Assembly (NCBI GenBank): GCA_001953115.1
Contig: LSSL01000878.1
Location: forward strand, 1-53,696
Length of the DNA stretch: 53,696 bases
Direction of reading: 5' to 3'
DNA from: Smittium mucronatum
Taxonomy: Eukaryota > Kickxellomycota > Harpellomycetes > Harpellales > Legeriomycetaceae
Part shown: positions 13,296-26,981 of the stretch, piece by piece
Layout: the number at the start of each line of letters is the position of its first letter
Numbering within the stretch: position 1 is the stretch's first letter
Notes under the pieces: generated by a model
The model's input: the letters and a program-made list of their open reading frames with translations, nothing else
What the model was told of the DNA's origin: nothing
Databases searched by the model: none
Made by a program: the position numbers and the translations under genes

Positions 13296-15273
13296 TTAAG
13301 AATTTTTTCCATCGGAGTGATTTCTATTATTGTTGTTGTGGGATTCGTTGCTTGGTAAATGAGAATAGGTGGGTCTTGGGGAGAGACTTAGCGGTGAAAT
13401 ATATCCTGGAGATGAATATCCGCTGTGGTGAGATCCATAATTATGCGAAGGATTGGGCTGGCTATAGCTTCCATCGTGGTTTCTCACTAGGCTTTGGTAC
13501 TGGTAGCTCTGAATATACTGTTGCTGCTGCTGGTCTTGCATCTGTTGATTCTGCATTTGTTGTTGCATTTGCTGATTTTGCACCTGTTGGACTTGCATCT
13601 GTTGACTTGGCTGCCTGTGATTATACATCTGTTGCTGCGGTTGCTCTTGATTATACATTTGCTGATGAGTATATTGTTGTTGTTGAGGTTGTCTTTGATC
13701 GCCATAATTGGCACCACTTATAGTGGGGTAGATGGGGAAGGGAGAGTATACTTGAGGCATAGAATGTCCTTGTAATGTTGGACTCCCAGGGTGAAATGCA
13801 TATACTGGCGAAACATACCCAGGATTTGGGTAATAAACAGGTGATGTCAACCCAATGGTTGGGATAACATTTGAGTTTGGTGAATTCGGTCTAAAAATTC
13901 AAATAAATATCAAGATAAAAGAAATCTATTTTTTTTCCGTAAAAATCAAATAATACCGATCGTAATATCCTTCAGAAAAGTGGTATGGACTCATTGGCGA
14001 TGTGGGTTGATATACGATAATCGGACTCAGAATTATTGGGGATTCGGGAGTTGGACTAATTGGGGTGACGCGTTTGATTTTTTTCTGCTCATTAGTATCT
14101 GCAAATTTCACTTTTAATGGCTCATTACAGCCTTCAATATTTTTTAAGTTGAACAATTTTATAATTTGGTTGGCATCTTCACGAGTAGACATTCTATTGT
14201 TGTTTTTTGATGAAAGAATTCCTTTTTTAAAAAAACGGGGAGGGGAAGTTGTAAGAAAATATAAAATTTTAAATTAAAAAACCTGGCAAAACCGACTCTT
14301 CTACTTGAATCGTTTTCGCGCAAAATCCTTGCAGACAACACCTGATATGGCTCAAATAGTTTAATCAGGTCCTATCAAATGATAAAATTGGCGAAACGAA
14401 GAACGAAAAAATTGGAGTGAAAAATGCTCAAGAGTTAATATTGAAAAAGCGAAAGAAAATACAACTTACAGATTCAGTGAAATTGGGAGGTAGGTTAGAA
14501 ATATATAAGTTTGTAGAATTCTTGTCTTGTAAATATCGGAGTCTACTCTTGAATGTATCCTAAAGAAACAAATGAATTAATGAATAAATAAAAGCGAGTA
14601 TTGGGAGGAATTATCTCCCTATATATATATAAAAAACTCGAGTAAATTGTCATTAAAAACTGCAATATAATCTTTTTTTGTAGAAGGAGAATCAGAATTT
14701 AAATCATATAAAGTGAATGATATTAAAACCTTTGCAAAAGAGGCCTGATACCCCATTTCTGTAAATTTTTGGATAGCTAGCTGAGCTTGGTCTATGGTTT
14801 CATACATTATAAACCCATATCCTTTGCATTTTTTAGTATCTTCGTTGATAATCGTCTTTGCTGATGTGATTTTCCCGAATCTATATAAAAGATCCCAAAA
14901 AAAGTTTTTAGATCGTTTCGGTAAATTCGGTTTGTGACTAAATAGTGGATATTACTCTGAAGCTAAACTGTACAGGTTTTCGTCCGTAAATTCGTGAGGC
15001 AAACCTCTTATATAAACATTTTTTTCATGTAGATTAGGGGGATCGTTTCGAAATCCTATACCAATATATATATATATATATTCAGTTACTTTACAAAAAA
15101 AAAACTCAAATACTTGTGAAAATTCAAAAATATATAGTACGTGAATTGGCGTATAAGGGATTCACTGAACTATCTTTTTCAACAAAATCTCTTGCATCGT
15201 TGAAAGAGCTGGATCTGGATCTGGGCTCAATGTATTCGCTTTTATTTTTAGAGGACATTTCATTGGATTTCAT
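13296..15273 (-). CDS. Two-RRM RNA-binding protein, RBMS/MSSP-like, Q-rich tail, 7 exons
   Basis: Minus-strand exons: 15273-15141, 15055-14956, 14880-14730, 14559-14470, 14371-14283, 14193-13957 and 13890-13296. They total 1395 nt and 464 residues. Introns are 85, 75, 170, 98, 89 and 66 nt. RRM1 spans about residues 57-130 with RNP2 NVYIRGLP and RNP1 KGYGFIMY. RRM2 begins near 145 with RNP2 NLYISNLP and RNP1 RRVGFARM, then EPLKVKFADTNEQKKIKR. The pair DLIKLFEPYQVLSARILR and VGFARM, followed by KFAD, resembles the animal RBMS (MSSP) family. The N-terminal 45 residues are Ser/Arg-rich. The C-terminal half is rich in Pro, Ser and Tyr, then Gln/Asn with many QQ and QQM steps, an intrinsically disordered prion-like region. 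A role in mRNA regulation is inferred from family only. The next in-frame ATG, five codons downstream at 15258, is an alternative start. Confidence 0.88.
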
Positions 15274-18200
15274 ATTAATATAAGAATTTGAGAACTTTGA
15301 AAAAAGAGTAAAAGTATGTAAGTGTAAAACAATGGAAAATAAATCTATTATTGAAGAAAATGTGGCACTAAGAAATAAGTAGGGCTCTATATTCTTTTGT
15401 GGATTGTATATAAACTATATCTAATTTAACCCGATTAAAGAGATTAAAAGGGGGAGGGGTGAATGTGCAAGAATTTCAAACTCCGACAAACAAGTGATAA
15501 AAAGGGAATGCTTTAAGGCGCGAAAATGATTCTATTAATGTTATTATAAGAAAACTAAAACAAAGCCAATAGAATTTATCATAATTTTAAAATGAGGAAA
15601 ATACTGAATTTATATTGCAAACTGAAATCTTTAGATTTCGATCTTTAAACATTTACAGCAGCAAATCTTTCATATCTTAAATTAAACTTTAAAAATCTGT
15701 GTAATGTGTTGAAGGATCAATAAAAGAAACAGCTGTGCCTCCAAAATAGATAAAACCGTTGGGGAATATGTAAATTTGTATTTTTATATTATATTTTTGT
15801 GACACCCTCGATATTTTAGGTTTAAGGTTTCAACCTCAAAGAAAGTTTACGTTAATATTTTGTCCTAGTTTATTTTCAGAAACTAGTATGCGTTTCTATT
15901 CGATCCAATTTAAACCCGGTTTATTGTTTCAAAAATGAATACACCCAACGATATAAATACATTCAATGAATAAGCTCGCAGGAGCACCCTCTTCCTCTTT
16001 AGAAATGCCATTAGCTCACTTTTTCCCTTATTTGCATATAATAAACAATGATTCGAAGTATACTTGACAAAAATGTAAATATTGTACCACAAACTCTAAT
16101 AATATTAATAAAAGTAACTTATGATCAAAAATTATTCCCATTTTTGCTGGTATTCTCATAAATTTCGGTCAATAAAATTGTCGCTAAATCATAACAGCAT
16201 CTATTTGTAAACATCGAAATGAAAAAATATTATTATTTCGTGACAAAAGTTTAAAGTTCAGAGGAAGCTTTCTCTATTTACCATACAAACCAGCTCCCAA
16301 AAAACCTTCTTTTCTTTACTTGACAACTATTTCTGTTCTAAAGTGGAAAAGATCTATTGAACAGCCAATGAAATGCTTTTCATTCTTTGAACAACAAATC
16401 CTCTTTGAATATCTGTACAAATAAGGCTAATTTTGATTTCGTGCTATTTTTTACAAAACACCATTGGCCAAACCTGATGGTTCCTTATCGTGAGCTATTA
16501 AAGCAATATATCCAATAAATTAAACGATAGAGGTTCTAATTCAAAAAACACTCTAAGCAACTAATTTCTTTAGTGTTTAATTAGCCAAAATTAAAATTTG
16601 CTAAATAATTTCCTAAATGAACCCAATCTACATTCCAAATTGAGGATATATTTAAAAATCTACAGAGAAAAGTGCCTGAATTCACCAGAAATCTTACAAA
16701 TACTTGGCGTCAACTACTCCATTTCAAGAAACGTATATCTATTAAAAACGCGAACAAGCGAATTGCTTTTATTTTAGACATCCTCGTTCACGAAGAATAT
16801 AATAATATCAAGTCGTTCTATGGAAATCATGCATTTTTCTGATTTATAACTTAATTCGTCACCCATTTGTGCTCATCCAAAACGGGTCTTGAAAGCAATT
16901 CTATTAATAATCAATTGGCCAAATCACAAGAATTTTGAAAAACTTGCCAGCTTTTTATTTACTAATTATTCAGAGCTCAGATTTATAAGGGGATTGCCAG
17001 AGTTTAAGCCATTTTTTTATTTTGTCCTTTCCAGGTCCAAATATGCATTGGTTTTTATATGTAAATTATAACATTCTTTCATTCAATAATGGATAAAGTC
17101 TACCCAATTAAAATTATGAACTCAAAAAAAATAAATTGTATTGGCTGAAAACTGAAGTCTATTTTTTTGTTTCTGGCCATGAAAGAAAAAATACTATGTT
17201 TTTGGCGTCTGGCAATGTATAAATTACTGATTATAATAGGCCAATAAATTTCATTAAATATATTTTTTATTCAAAGTGCTTTTCACTACGTTACCAATTG
17301 AAATAACTTATTTTCAATCTCTGTTACACTAAATAGGTTTCCAACTAGATTTATTATCCAGTTTTCTAAATTACTCGGTTATGTAAAGTTGATAGAATAG
17401 CATTTGGGTTCAAAAAATAGTCCAAACTAAGAAACGACTAGTAAAAATAATAGCATCTGTTGTTTTTTCGGTTTTTTTCCCAAGCCCCTAAAAAATAATG
17501 GTACCGACTAAAGGTTATTTTTTAATATATTAATAGCGGCGAAATTAAGTTTATTTATGCTGAAATATATCATTTTCTATTTGATAGTTAAAAATATTAT
17601 AAATATGCATCAAATATTAATTTTCATATTGATTGACTCAACATGCTGACAAAATCGGAAAACTCCGCAAGTTTGAAGGGGAAATAGTCGGGCTTTTGCA
17701 AAATAAATGATATCAACTATTTATATTGCCTGAAGATTTTTTATTGATGCCATCGTGTCATGAAACCTCATGAGAAATGAAAATAGATTAGGATATCTAG
17801 AACTTTTGTGCCTCTAACCCCAAAAGAGATTAATAAATCACCTCTTTTTTTGCCAAAGCGCTGTTAAATATGTTTTTGCGGTTAATAAATTCGTTTTAGT
17901 CTTCGTTTTAAATATGTGTAAGCTAAAGTTTATATAAACAAGCTCTGCCAATAATTATTAGTAAATGCATTTATTTTATTGGAATCTGTGGTATTAATCC
18001 AGAGTCAGAAGCCATCTCACTGATACTTTTACTGATTTGTAATTTTCCAAATTTTGTTGATAAAAGGCTTGGATGATTATATTTTCTTTGACAATAAATT
18101 AATGCTAAAAAATAATTAGATTATATTTTAGAACTATGATGTTAGCAAACGATGAATCCAAATTAATATGTACGGCATGCACTTGAAATCCATCTTTTAA

Positions 18201-18462
18201 ATAAACTGATTCGCCACTCTCTCTTGCATCTTTTTCAAAAGATTTGATTGGTTTTATCGAGGCAATTCAGAACAAAATCAAACCAACCCATTTCAGAAGC
18301 CATAAATTAGTTTTTATATTTATTTGTTAGTGATCAAATTCATAACCTTTGGCTTCTGAGACCCAAATTTGTCCATAACCTCCAATAAAAGCTCATTAGT
18401 GAAATCAACCACATACCACTCTTCAATATCACAACTATTTTATATATTTAGCCCAATACACA
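15274..18462. other. 3.2-kb intergenic region, nothing assigned
   Basis: This separates the divergent starts of the RBMS-like gene (-) and the methyltransferase gene (+), so promoters for both should lie at its two ends. The composition is intermediate between the genes and the AT-rich deserts. Frames of about 60 codons at 15910-16092 (-) and 16889-17071 (+) show no motif or exon-like continuation. I see no RNA gene or repeat. Confidence 0.55.
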
Positions 18463-19921
18463 ATGAGCAAGACTCTTGAAATCCCCCCTACCATCGACAA
18501 AAATAAAACTGATTACTCTAATATCCTAAACACTCTATCTTATTTAAAATCTCAACTAAAGTTACAGCGTGGTTTTCAAAACAATTCTCAAGAATCATTT
18601 TCAATTCACTACCCTTGGGACTTATCCGATTCCACTGAAAAATCATGGTGCATAAACTGGCTTCAATCTTTGATCAAATCGGCTTCCAAGCAATTAATGG
18701 TTCACGATTCTCCTGAATCCCTTGAACAATTGGATTCGATAATATCTCAAGTCTCTGATATTATATCTGAATTATGCGGAGAAGGGGGTAAGCTTCTAAA
18801 ACTGTACATCTCTCAAAAATTAGCTTATATCTTATCTTTATAAACTTTTTTTTCTAGCCTCAAATCCCAAACAAGTATCTATAAGATTATGGAATTCGAG
18901 CTTTGATCCCTTTGATGTCATTCTCAACGAACCTAGTTACCAGGAAGCAGATCTCGGAAGCAAAACTTGGGGCTCTTCCATACTTTTGTCTAGGTACTCA
19001 TATTGTTAATTCCATTCCAAATTATTATTCACCCCATATTAACTTTACATTTTTGTGATTTTTAGATTTATTTCGAGAAATCCTTCTTTCTTTTCCCAAT
19101 ACACAAAAATCATCGAATTAGGGAGTGGTACTGGTCTGTGTGGGATCTCTTTGTGTAAGATTCTACAAGAATATCCTAAAACTTTTAACATCACTATAAC
19201 TGATTTCCTTGATCCTTTATTGTTTTCGATCTCCTCAAGCTTCAAAATTAATCTTCCTGAATCTATTCCAATAAAACAAGGTTCATTTCAATTCGGCCAA
19301 AATTCACTTGCAAATGTTTCAAAGCTTGATTGGTTCGATGTCAATAGTGTTATTTCAGATACCCCAAACCAAGATAACCATATCCACATCCAGCCCCCTC
19401 AGGCAAACTACTTTGATGTTTCTCAAAATATGTCCGTATCTTCTTTCGACACCTTTCCCTTGAAAGACTCCAGAGACTCTTACGATTTGATTATCGCCTC
19501 TGATGTACTATACGAAATTCAACACGCGCTTATAATACCTAAAGTTGTACACCTTTTACTACTCAAAAATGAAATAGCTAGAAATTCTTTTTTAAATGCT
19601 TTTCCTGATGCGTCAAACTTTCCCATCATACCCTCCTTTATTAACCCTACCCCATACTTGGATAAACTTTCTCTCAGTAAGGTACCTTTATTCTTAATAA
19701 CTGCACCTTTAAGAAAAACTCATTGGGCTGAAATAAACACTTTCGAATCTACAATGATTCAATTCGGTTTCAAATGCATTTTTTACAAAGATACTTCTTT
19801 ATCTCAGGATCTCGAAAATTGGTATTTATCCAACCCCAACTCCACCGAAAATAATCGCGAAAAAATTTCCTCAAACACTATCTCTGATGATTTAATTTAC
19901 AGAATCTACTTTTGGATTTAG
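18463..19921 (+). CDS. Family-16 (METTL21/EFM-type) protein methyltransferase, 3 exons
   Basis: Exons 18463-18787, 18858-18993 and 19066-19921 total 1317 nt and 438 residues; introns are 70 and 72 nt. The SAM-binding motif I is IIELGSGTGLCGI at about residues 169-181. It is preceded by the family signature ADLGSKTWGSSILLSRFI. The motif II acid is seen in ITITDFLD (about 196-203). A later motif LIIASDVLYE (about 295-304) matches the DVLYE/DVIYE element of methyltransferase family 16. This family methylates lysine in translation factors and chaperones (METTL21, FAM86, yeast Efm proteins). The roughly 150-residue N-terminal extension resembles the layout of FAM86/EFM3-type enzymes more than minimal METTL21, but the substrate cannot be read from the sequence. 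A Ser/Asn-rich insert lies between LDWFD (about 241) and the DVLYE motif. Confidence 0.85.
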
Positions 19922-20569
19922 CTTTTTCCGAACCCCATCGCCCACACCTCATTTCCACATACATCTATTTCCACCCTCCATTTACAGTTTGCTGTTATAA
20001 TACTTTAAATCGTATATAGAAAAAAATACATTGATTCCAACTTGTTCTTTTAAATTAGCCTTCCTATTTTCATTACTATTGTAGCACTTTACTGAAAATA
20101 AAATATTGTCTATCTCAAAGATATATAAATAACACTTTGTGAAAGATCTTTAGCAATACCCTTAAAAAATAAGTATAGAAATCAAAATTGTATAAAAAGT
20201 CCTTGATCTCTTGGGCTTGATATCATTAAAAACTCTTAATATCAGCTTTGGAGCATAGTTAACGAAAAGAAATTTAATCTTATTCTAAATAATTAATTAT
20301 TTGACTCGCTATAAACAGGATTTTCTTTTTTCTTTCATGAAATTCATAGATAATTAACATTTTATACTTGGATTATTCATTTCAAAAGTTTTTTTTTTCT
20401 ACCTTTCTTTCGAGTGTGTGCAATATGAAGCCTTCAACTGAACGGCAGCTGATATCAACCTTAAAAAACTAAATAAAAGAACATTGTTTCTTGGAAAAAA
20501 AGCACCTTTAATAAGGTAAATTAATATTCCAGATATTGGTTGACTGAATTAATTTTCCAAGTCTATAAA

Positions 20570-20602
<33 letters not shown>

Positions 20603-20628
20603 GCTTTTATATTCCGACGAATATCATC
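19922..20628. other. Intergenic with TA microsatellite
   Basis: 3' flank of the methyltransferase gene and 5' flank of the tRNA gene. It includes a (TA)n run. No frame or other signal is seen. Confidence 0.6.
20575..20602. repeat. (TA)n microsatellite
   Basis: An uninterrupted alternation of T and A of about 28 bases, ending 26 bases before the tRNA gene. Smaller TA runs occur in introns of YAF9 (near 12205) and the RBMS-like gene (near 15065). Confidence 0.9.
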
Positions 20629-20725
20629 GCTCTGTTAGCATAGCTGGTTAATGCGTCGTGCTTATAGTCATAACAACTATGTTAGAGTCACGCGAAGATC
20701 ACCAGTTCGATCCTGGTACGGAGCA
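20629..20725 (+). tRNA. tRNA-Ile (UAU) with 23-nt intron
   Basis: The cloverleaf is complete. Acceptor GCTCTGT pairs with ACGGAGC and is followed by discriminator A. The D stem is GCAT/ATGC. The anticodon stem TCGTG pairs with CGCGA. The anticodon loop CTTATA + A carries anticodon TAT after T33. The T arm is ACCAG-TTCGATC-CTGGT. The intron is 20667-20689, after position 37 as in eukaryotic nuclear tRNAs. It can pair with the anticodon region: ATAGT (20664-20668) with ACTAT (20676-20680). The body closely resembles yeast tRNA-Ile(UAU), also intron-containing, which reads the rare AUA codon. CCA is not encoded. Confidence 0.95.
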
Positions 20726-21692
20726 ATAATTTTTTTGGTTTTATTAAATACAAATTAAATGGGCCAACACTCGCAGAATTTACTTTTTATTGAATATATA
20801 TATATGTATATTTTGTACGAAATCAGACGATATGGGTTAAAGGTACTTCATTTGGTATATTGCACTGTTTTCATATAGATATATAGCCAGAACCCCAATG
20901 AATCATCTTAGTATATTAGTATTTCCTATACAAATTAGTACCTTTTTGGAAAAAATCTATTATAACTTTAAATCATATTACCCTAAAATATAATTAGGCC
21001 TTATAGTTAATAAAGGTGCAGGTTCCAATAACTTCAATTACTATTAATTTATCATCCCTCAAATTCAGTGATGCTACTAAAAATATTTATAAGTCTAGGC
21101 TTTATTGCCCGGATTTACCGCTTTATTAAGAATCGGTCCGATATTTTATTATTTTATGAATACAAAATACCTAATTATCTATTAAAAAAAATGTACTTTT
21201 ATCAATTTCTCTATTATAAAAAAAATTAAATCGAAATAAACATCACAATTATACTTTTAGTAATGCAAAAAAATAGTACACGTCGGAAAGTACCTCGAAA
21301 TTCAACTTTATCTTGAAACCCTAAAATTTACAAAGAAAATGTATCAAATATAAATTTGATTTGGTAAAATTTATAATATTTAATATTTTTAATAACAAAT
21401 TTTTTATCTAAATAAAAAAAAAAAATCACTTTGATAATACTTCGAGCATATTGAGGTGTTTGTTTCGAAATTCTCGATGAAAGTTTCCCCCAATAAATAT
21501 TATGTAGATTTATGTGCATACATTTTTTTTAATTTGAATAAAAAATTATTTAATTTTGGTTTTTGATTGGCCATATTTATTTTTTATGTAGCTTTTACAT
21601 CGTTTAAATTTTCCAATATATATAAAGCAATATTAAAATTAATAAAAAATGCTATATCTATGATTTTAAAACACATTTAGTATAAATAATTA

Positions 21693-22399
21693 NNNNNNNN
21701 NNNNNNNNNNNNNNNNNNNNNNNNNNNNNNNNNNNNNNNNNNNNNNNNNNNNNNNNNNNNNNNNNNNNNNNNNNNNNNNNNNNNNNNNNNNNNNNNNNNN
21801 NNNNNNNNNNNNNNNNNNNNNNNNNNNNNNNNNNNNNNNNNNNNNNNNNNNNNNNNNNNNNNNNNNNNNNNNNNNNNNNNNNNNNNNNNNNNNNNNNNNN
21901 NNNNNNNNNNNNNNNNNNNNNNNNNNNNNNNNNNNNNNNNNNNNNNNNNNNNNNNNNNNNNNNNNNNNNNNNNNNNNNNNNNNNNNNNNNNNNNNNNNNN
22001 NNNNNNNNNNNNNNNNNNNNNNNNNNNNNNNNNNNNNNNNNNNNNNNNNNNNNNNNNNNNNNNNNNNNNNNNNNNNNNNNNNNNNNNNNNNNNNNNNNNN
22101 NNNNNNNNNNNNNNNNNNNNNNNNNNNNNNNNNNNNNNNNNNNNNNNNNNNNNNNNNNNNNNNNNNNNNNNNNNNNNNNNNNNNNNNNNNNNNNNNNNNN
22201 NNNNNNNNNNNNNNNNNNNNNNNNNNNNNNNNNNNNNNNNNNNNNNNNNNNNNNNNNNNNNNNNNNNNNNNNNNNNNNNNNNNNNNNNNNNNNNNNNNNN
22301 NNNNNNNNNNNNNNNNNNNNNNNNNNNNNNNNNNNNNNNNNNNNNNNNNNNNNNNNNNNNNNNNNNNNNNNNNNNNNNNNNNNNNNNNNNNNNNNNNNN
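21693..22399. other. Assembly gap
   Basis: A run of 707 N inside the AT-rich desert. Frames reported across it are artefacts. Confidence 0.99.
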
Positions 22400-25300
22400 A
22401 TTTTGATCTCTCTCTTTTCAACTATACTCAAAATTTTCTGATATTTTTACCAAGATTTATTCTAACATGATTATCCCATAAATTTTGTATAAAAAACATA
22501 ATAATCAAATTTATTTGATACTTTTATTTTATAAATATAATAAAATATAGCTCTTTTTCTTTCCCTTATTTTTAAAATAAAAATCAAAAAAATTATAAAA
22601 TAAAACCACTAATCCTCAAAATAAATATCTAAAAAATCAAAATCATTTTTATATAAAAAATTCACTTTTAATATTTTAATTGGTTCAAATCACACGATAT
22701 TAGCCAATTTCAAAATTATAATTTTAAATTCTTATTTAATTTTCTAAATATTATGTTTCTAATTGCTTTTTTAAAATTTTAAAACTAAAACTTTTTTAGA
22801 GGCATTTAATAAATAACCTAATTTAAAACATCTAAAATGATTAAATTAATTTGTTTTATTATATCATATATCTAAATTTTGGTGTATATGGTGGAGCTTA
22901 AAGACTTTTTATTTATAGTAATTTTGATAAAAAAATCATATCTATTTTCCATAAATGCGGCAAAATAAAATCCAGAAGATATTGGGGAAACCTTAAAATA
23001 AAAATAAATCCAAAAGGCTCTAAAGTTAAGCATTTTTCTCTATTTTTATTTACGCAAATATTTTCATTGCTAAAATAAATTTATTCGGTAAATATTTCAA
23101 AATTTTATGATACTAACACCATAATTTTTAATTTGGTAAAATTTTAATAATTTCTAGACAGCTTGTATAAAACGTTTAGAGCAAATTGAAAAATGTTTGA
23201 ATTTTCTCAACATTTTTTATTAGTTAAAAATTTTTTATAGCTTCTGAAGATTAATGAAACTAAGAATTTATCGACGATTATCACGAAATCTTCTTTTAAT
23301 ATTTGAACTTTCATTACACAATATAGAACTTATAAAATATATTTAGTGAAGTAAAACGAGTAAATTTAGTTTTTTTCACTGATTTTCAGTATTTATCAAT
23401 TAAATTATGTATATATACTCTTCATATATTTTTGAGTATGGGAGTTGAACCTTATAACTTTAATTTCTTTAGAAACCATGAAATAAGTTAAAAAAAATTT
23501 CCCTATAGACGGCAATACTATTAAACCTATACCAGAAAATTATTTTTTATATAAAAAAACTTGATTAATTTCGAATAAACTCTTCATTTATTTTTATTTT
23601 AAAATGTAGTTCATATAATTATTAAAATAATGCCTCAATTTTATTTTTAGAGAAAAATTTCAAGTTTTTTTATAATACTGTTGAGGAAAATTTTACAGTA
23701 ATAGCCTATTAAGAAATAATAAACGAAATTGCAAATAAAAATTAACTTTAAAAAGCTTAATTTTCTAATTCATTGGTGATTATCAATTGAATCAATTAAC
23801 TATCAGAAAAAAAAAACATTTTTTCTAACTTTAAAACTTAATAGTTCCATAATAATTTATTTTTAATTAATTCAACTTCTAATTTCATAAATATCATTAT
23901 GATTTATAATTTTGGTTTAATATTGCTTGGAATAATCGATGAGTTTAAGAATAAACTCTTAAAAAGCTTTTAGAGGTTTTTTTAGGATAAAATTTGTCTC
24001 AAATATATCAAATGGTTTATTTATAGAATAAAAAAAACAATGCATAAAAATATCATTGTTTTCATTTTCAGTATTATCGGGTATAAAAACAGCCTAAAAT
24101 AAATGAAAAATTTAGCAATTATAATGATTTTTATTTGAAAAATCCGATTAATAATCCAAAATAATTGCTCATAATAATAAAATAAATAAATAATAATAAA
24201 CAAAGTATTAATTCGGTTTTTTGAAATATTCCATTAATAAAACTTCTTAACTTTCTTCAGATCTAAATTTTTTTTAAAATAGTGTATACATATACATATA
24301 CTTTACAAAGAATTTATTTACAAATCAATAAAAATTCACCGAAATGATTTGGTTTTTTATAAAAAATACAATATTTGAAGAAAAAAAACACCCGTATAAA
24401 TACACTATCATATTTATTAGCTCCGAAATAATTTTATAATAGTTCAAGATAAACTTTCTTCATATATTACATATTTTTTTATCCGATTTATTACTATTTT
24501 AATTTTTTTAAGAATTTATCTTTTTTTATTCGTAATTTTGAGTATTTTTGTAGCTTTTATCTTGGATAGAGTCAAATATTAAACGGGAAATATCTTTTTG
24601 TTTTATATGATGTAATATTGGATTGACCAAATCACCTAAAAAGAACTAGTATAGGGAATTTGAAACTTTGTACCTTCAATTTAATTTTTTTTTATGGACC
24701 CTCTCCCCCTTAATTTGATAAAATTAATTGTTATTTTGAGATAATATAAAATATATATAGCTTTATCTGCCTTTCTCTAGGATATAGTTGAAATTTTCGA
24801 AGAATTCAACAAAGAATTGGGGGCTTTTTAAAGTTTGATTTTATTTTAAAACAGAAATAGAAAAAATACATTCAAATTTTATGAAATTTTTATTTATTTG
24901 TTTAAGAGTATAAATTTTATAATTAATTTCATGAAACCCTTTTTATATTCAATTTGTTCTAAAGGCTTGGATTGATCAAAAGAATTCAAAAAAATGCATA
25001 ATTTTAGTTTTATCAGCAACAAAATAATTACACTTTAAATTGGTGATATGAAAACATTTAGTTTTATACAAATAAAAAAAGATATGGGGAAAGAAGTTTA
25101 TCTTCAGCTCATTTCGTTTTTATTAACCTTGAAAAAATTCTTAGCGGGTATGAACTACTGAAAAAAATAGTGGGAGTGGCGTTTAATTAATAATTCATTC
25201 CTTTTACGTAGTTATTTTTATAGATTTATATATCACCAAAATATTTTAAAAAAAGTTCTACTTATTCCGTATTATTATTAGCTTTTTCAAATTCTATAAA

Positions 25301-26871
25301 AATTTAAAAAATAATCACTAATACTATATCAATTTTTTTTTGTAGAATTTTCTTTATTCATTTTTGAATATATAAAGAGAAAAAATTGTTTTTTTATTAC
25401 ACTTTAGTTTAAAATAAATGAAAATCGAGCCAAAAATCCTTTCATGGTGGAAAATAATCAGTTTTTTGTTGTATTTTTTTTATTTCATGAGTAATCGAAA
25501 CTTAATAAATAAATTTGATAGTTTCAGTTTAAAATTGATTATAAATTTTATTTTTTTAATGTGTAAACCTGTATTTTTTATTAAATTTCAAAATTTCATC
25601 TAACTATATTTAATTTTTATAAGTAGGAAATATAAAATTCTGTTAAAAAAATATATAACCAAGAAGTTTTTTTCTAGAACGAATGATTTTAGTATTTTTG
25701 TAATAACACTATAAGTCAAAAAAGTATTAAAATGAAAATCGTCATACTCTATCGTTATTTAATTTATAAATATTTCAAATTTTAATATTTAATGTGATTG
25801 GAACTAAAAAATAAACCAACAATAAATAAAATCTATAATTTAAAGACATTTTTTTGACATTACTGGAGGCCTATTCCGAATCTGAATGTTGAAAATTTTG
25901 TCTACTCTTCATTTCAACATCGGAAAAATAAAATAATAGCCGATTAGTTTAATAAAAGTTATCCCCAACAATAAATTTACCTTATTTTAATGTCTCATTA
26001 ATTTATAAAGTACAACTAATGATATAAATAAGTACAAAAAATTAAATTTGAAAAAATTGACACTAACTTATTTACTTAAATTTAAATGGTCCTATCTTTT
26101 TAATAAATCTACCTTTTAGTCTAAAAATATGCATACACTCAATAAAGCTATATATCAAATATCAAATATCAATTAACATTTTTTGTAAAATAAAAATCAT
26201 GATATTAAAAAATAAACACCATGAGTCTTGTATTTAGTTATACGAATATTAATTATTAATCATCACCCATATTATCCTTTAAAAAGATATTTTCATATGA
26301 AACAATAGGGATATAATTAAATTTAGCTTTGGTTTAATCTATTGGAAACAAAAAAAAGTAAGAAAAGAAAAATACATCTCATATTTTATAAAAGCTCTTT
26401 ATTTTCTTTAATTTATTATAAAAACAGTGAATAATGATTATTAATTTAAAGATTTATTAGAAGGTTTATTCATTGATAGCACTTAAAATAAATTGAAAAA
26501 ATTAAATAAGCTTCCTTTTAATATTAAAATAATCAAACATATATAATTTATTTATAGCAATTTTATGACACGGTACGATAAAGTTACTTTTTGATGATCT
26601 ATAAAACAGAATTTATGTATTTTTTTCTTAATTTTATATAAATTTTTATTTTATTCCGTTACAAAAAACCAATCAATAAATATACAAATATACAAATGTA
26701 TAAAGTTAAATTCACCTTATAATCATTCTATAATTATATAAAAAACATTTCACTTTGCTTCCAGCTAAATTTTAATTAAAATAAAAGTATTAATCAATTT
26801 TATTTAAACTAGATCTGAATATTTTCAAATTTTTTTTTATAAAATGTGTCATAAATTTACCCAAATTTGCC

Positions 26872-26981
26872 AAAATTTACACTTATTTATCTACCATATA
26901 AAAAAAGTGTCTCAAATGTGTCCAAATATGCATAAATTTACTCTTATGTATCCCTACTGAATAAAAAATATATCTCAAACG
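26872..26981. repeat. Degenerate direct repeat, two copies of about 48 bp
   Basis: 26872-26918 and 26932-26981 share AAATTTAC.CTTAT.TATC, then a stretch ending ATAAAAAA..T.TCTCAAA.G. The copies are diverged, and a partial third start (ATAAATTTAC) lies just upstream at 26851. No coding or TIR structure accompanies them. Confidence 0.55.

Noticed and set aside
13352..13775. Plus-strand frames of 93-123 codons and a 76-codon shifted minus frame
   Set aside because: They are shadows of the Q-rich exon of the RBMS-like gene. Low-complexity CAG/CAA repeats keep other frames open.
23437..23520. Minus-strand tRNA suggested by GGTTCAACTCCC
   Set aside because: No pairing acceptor stem, D arm or anticodon stem at the right spacing.
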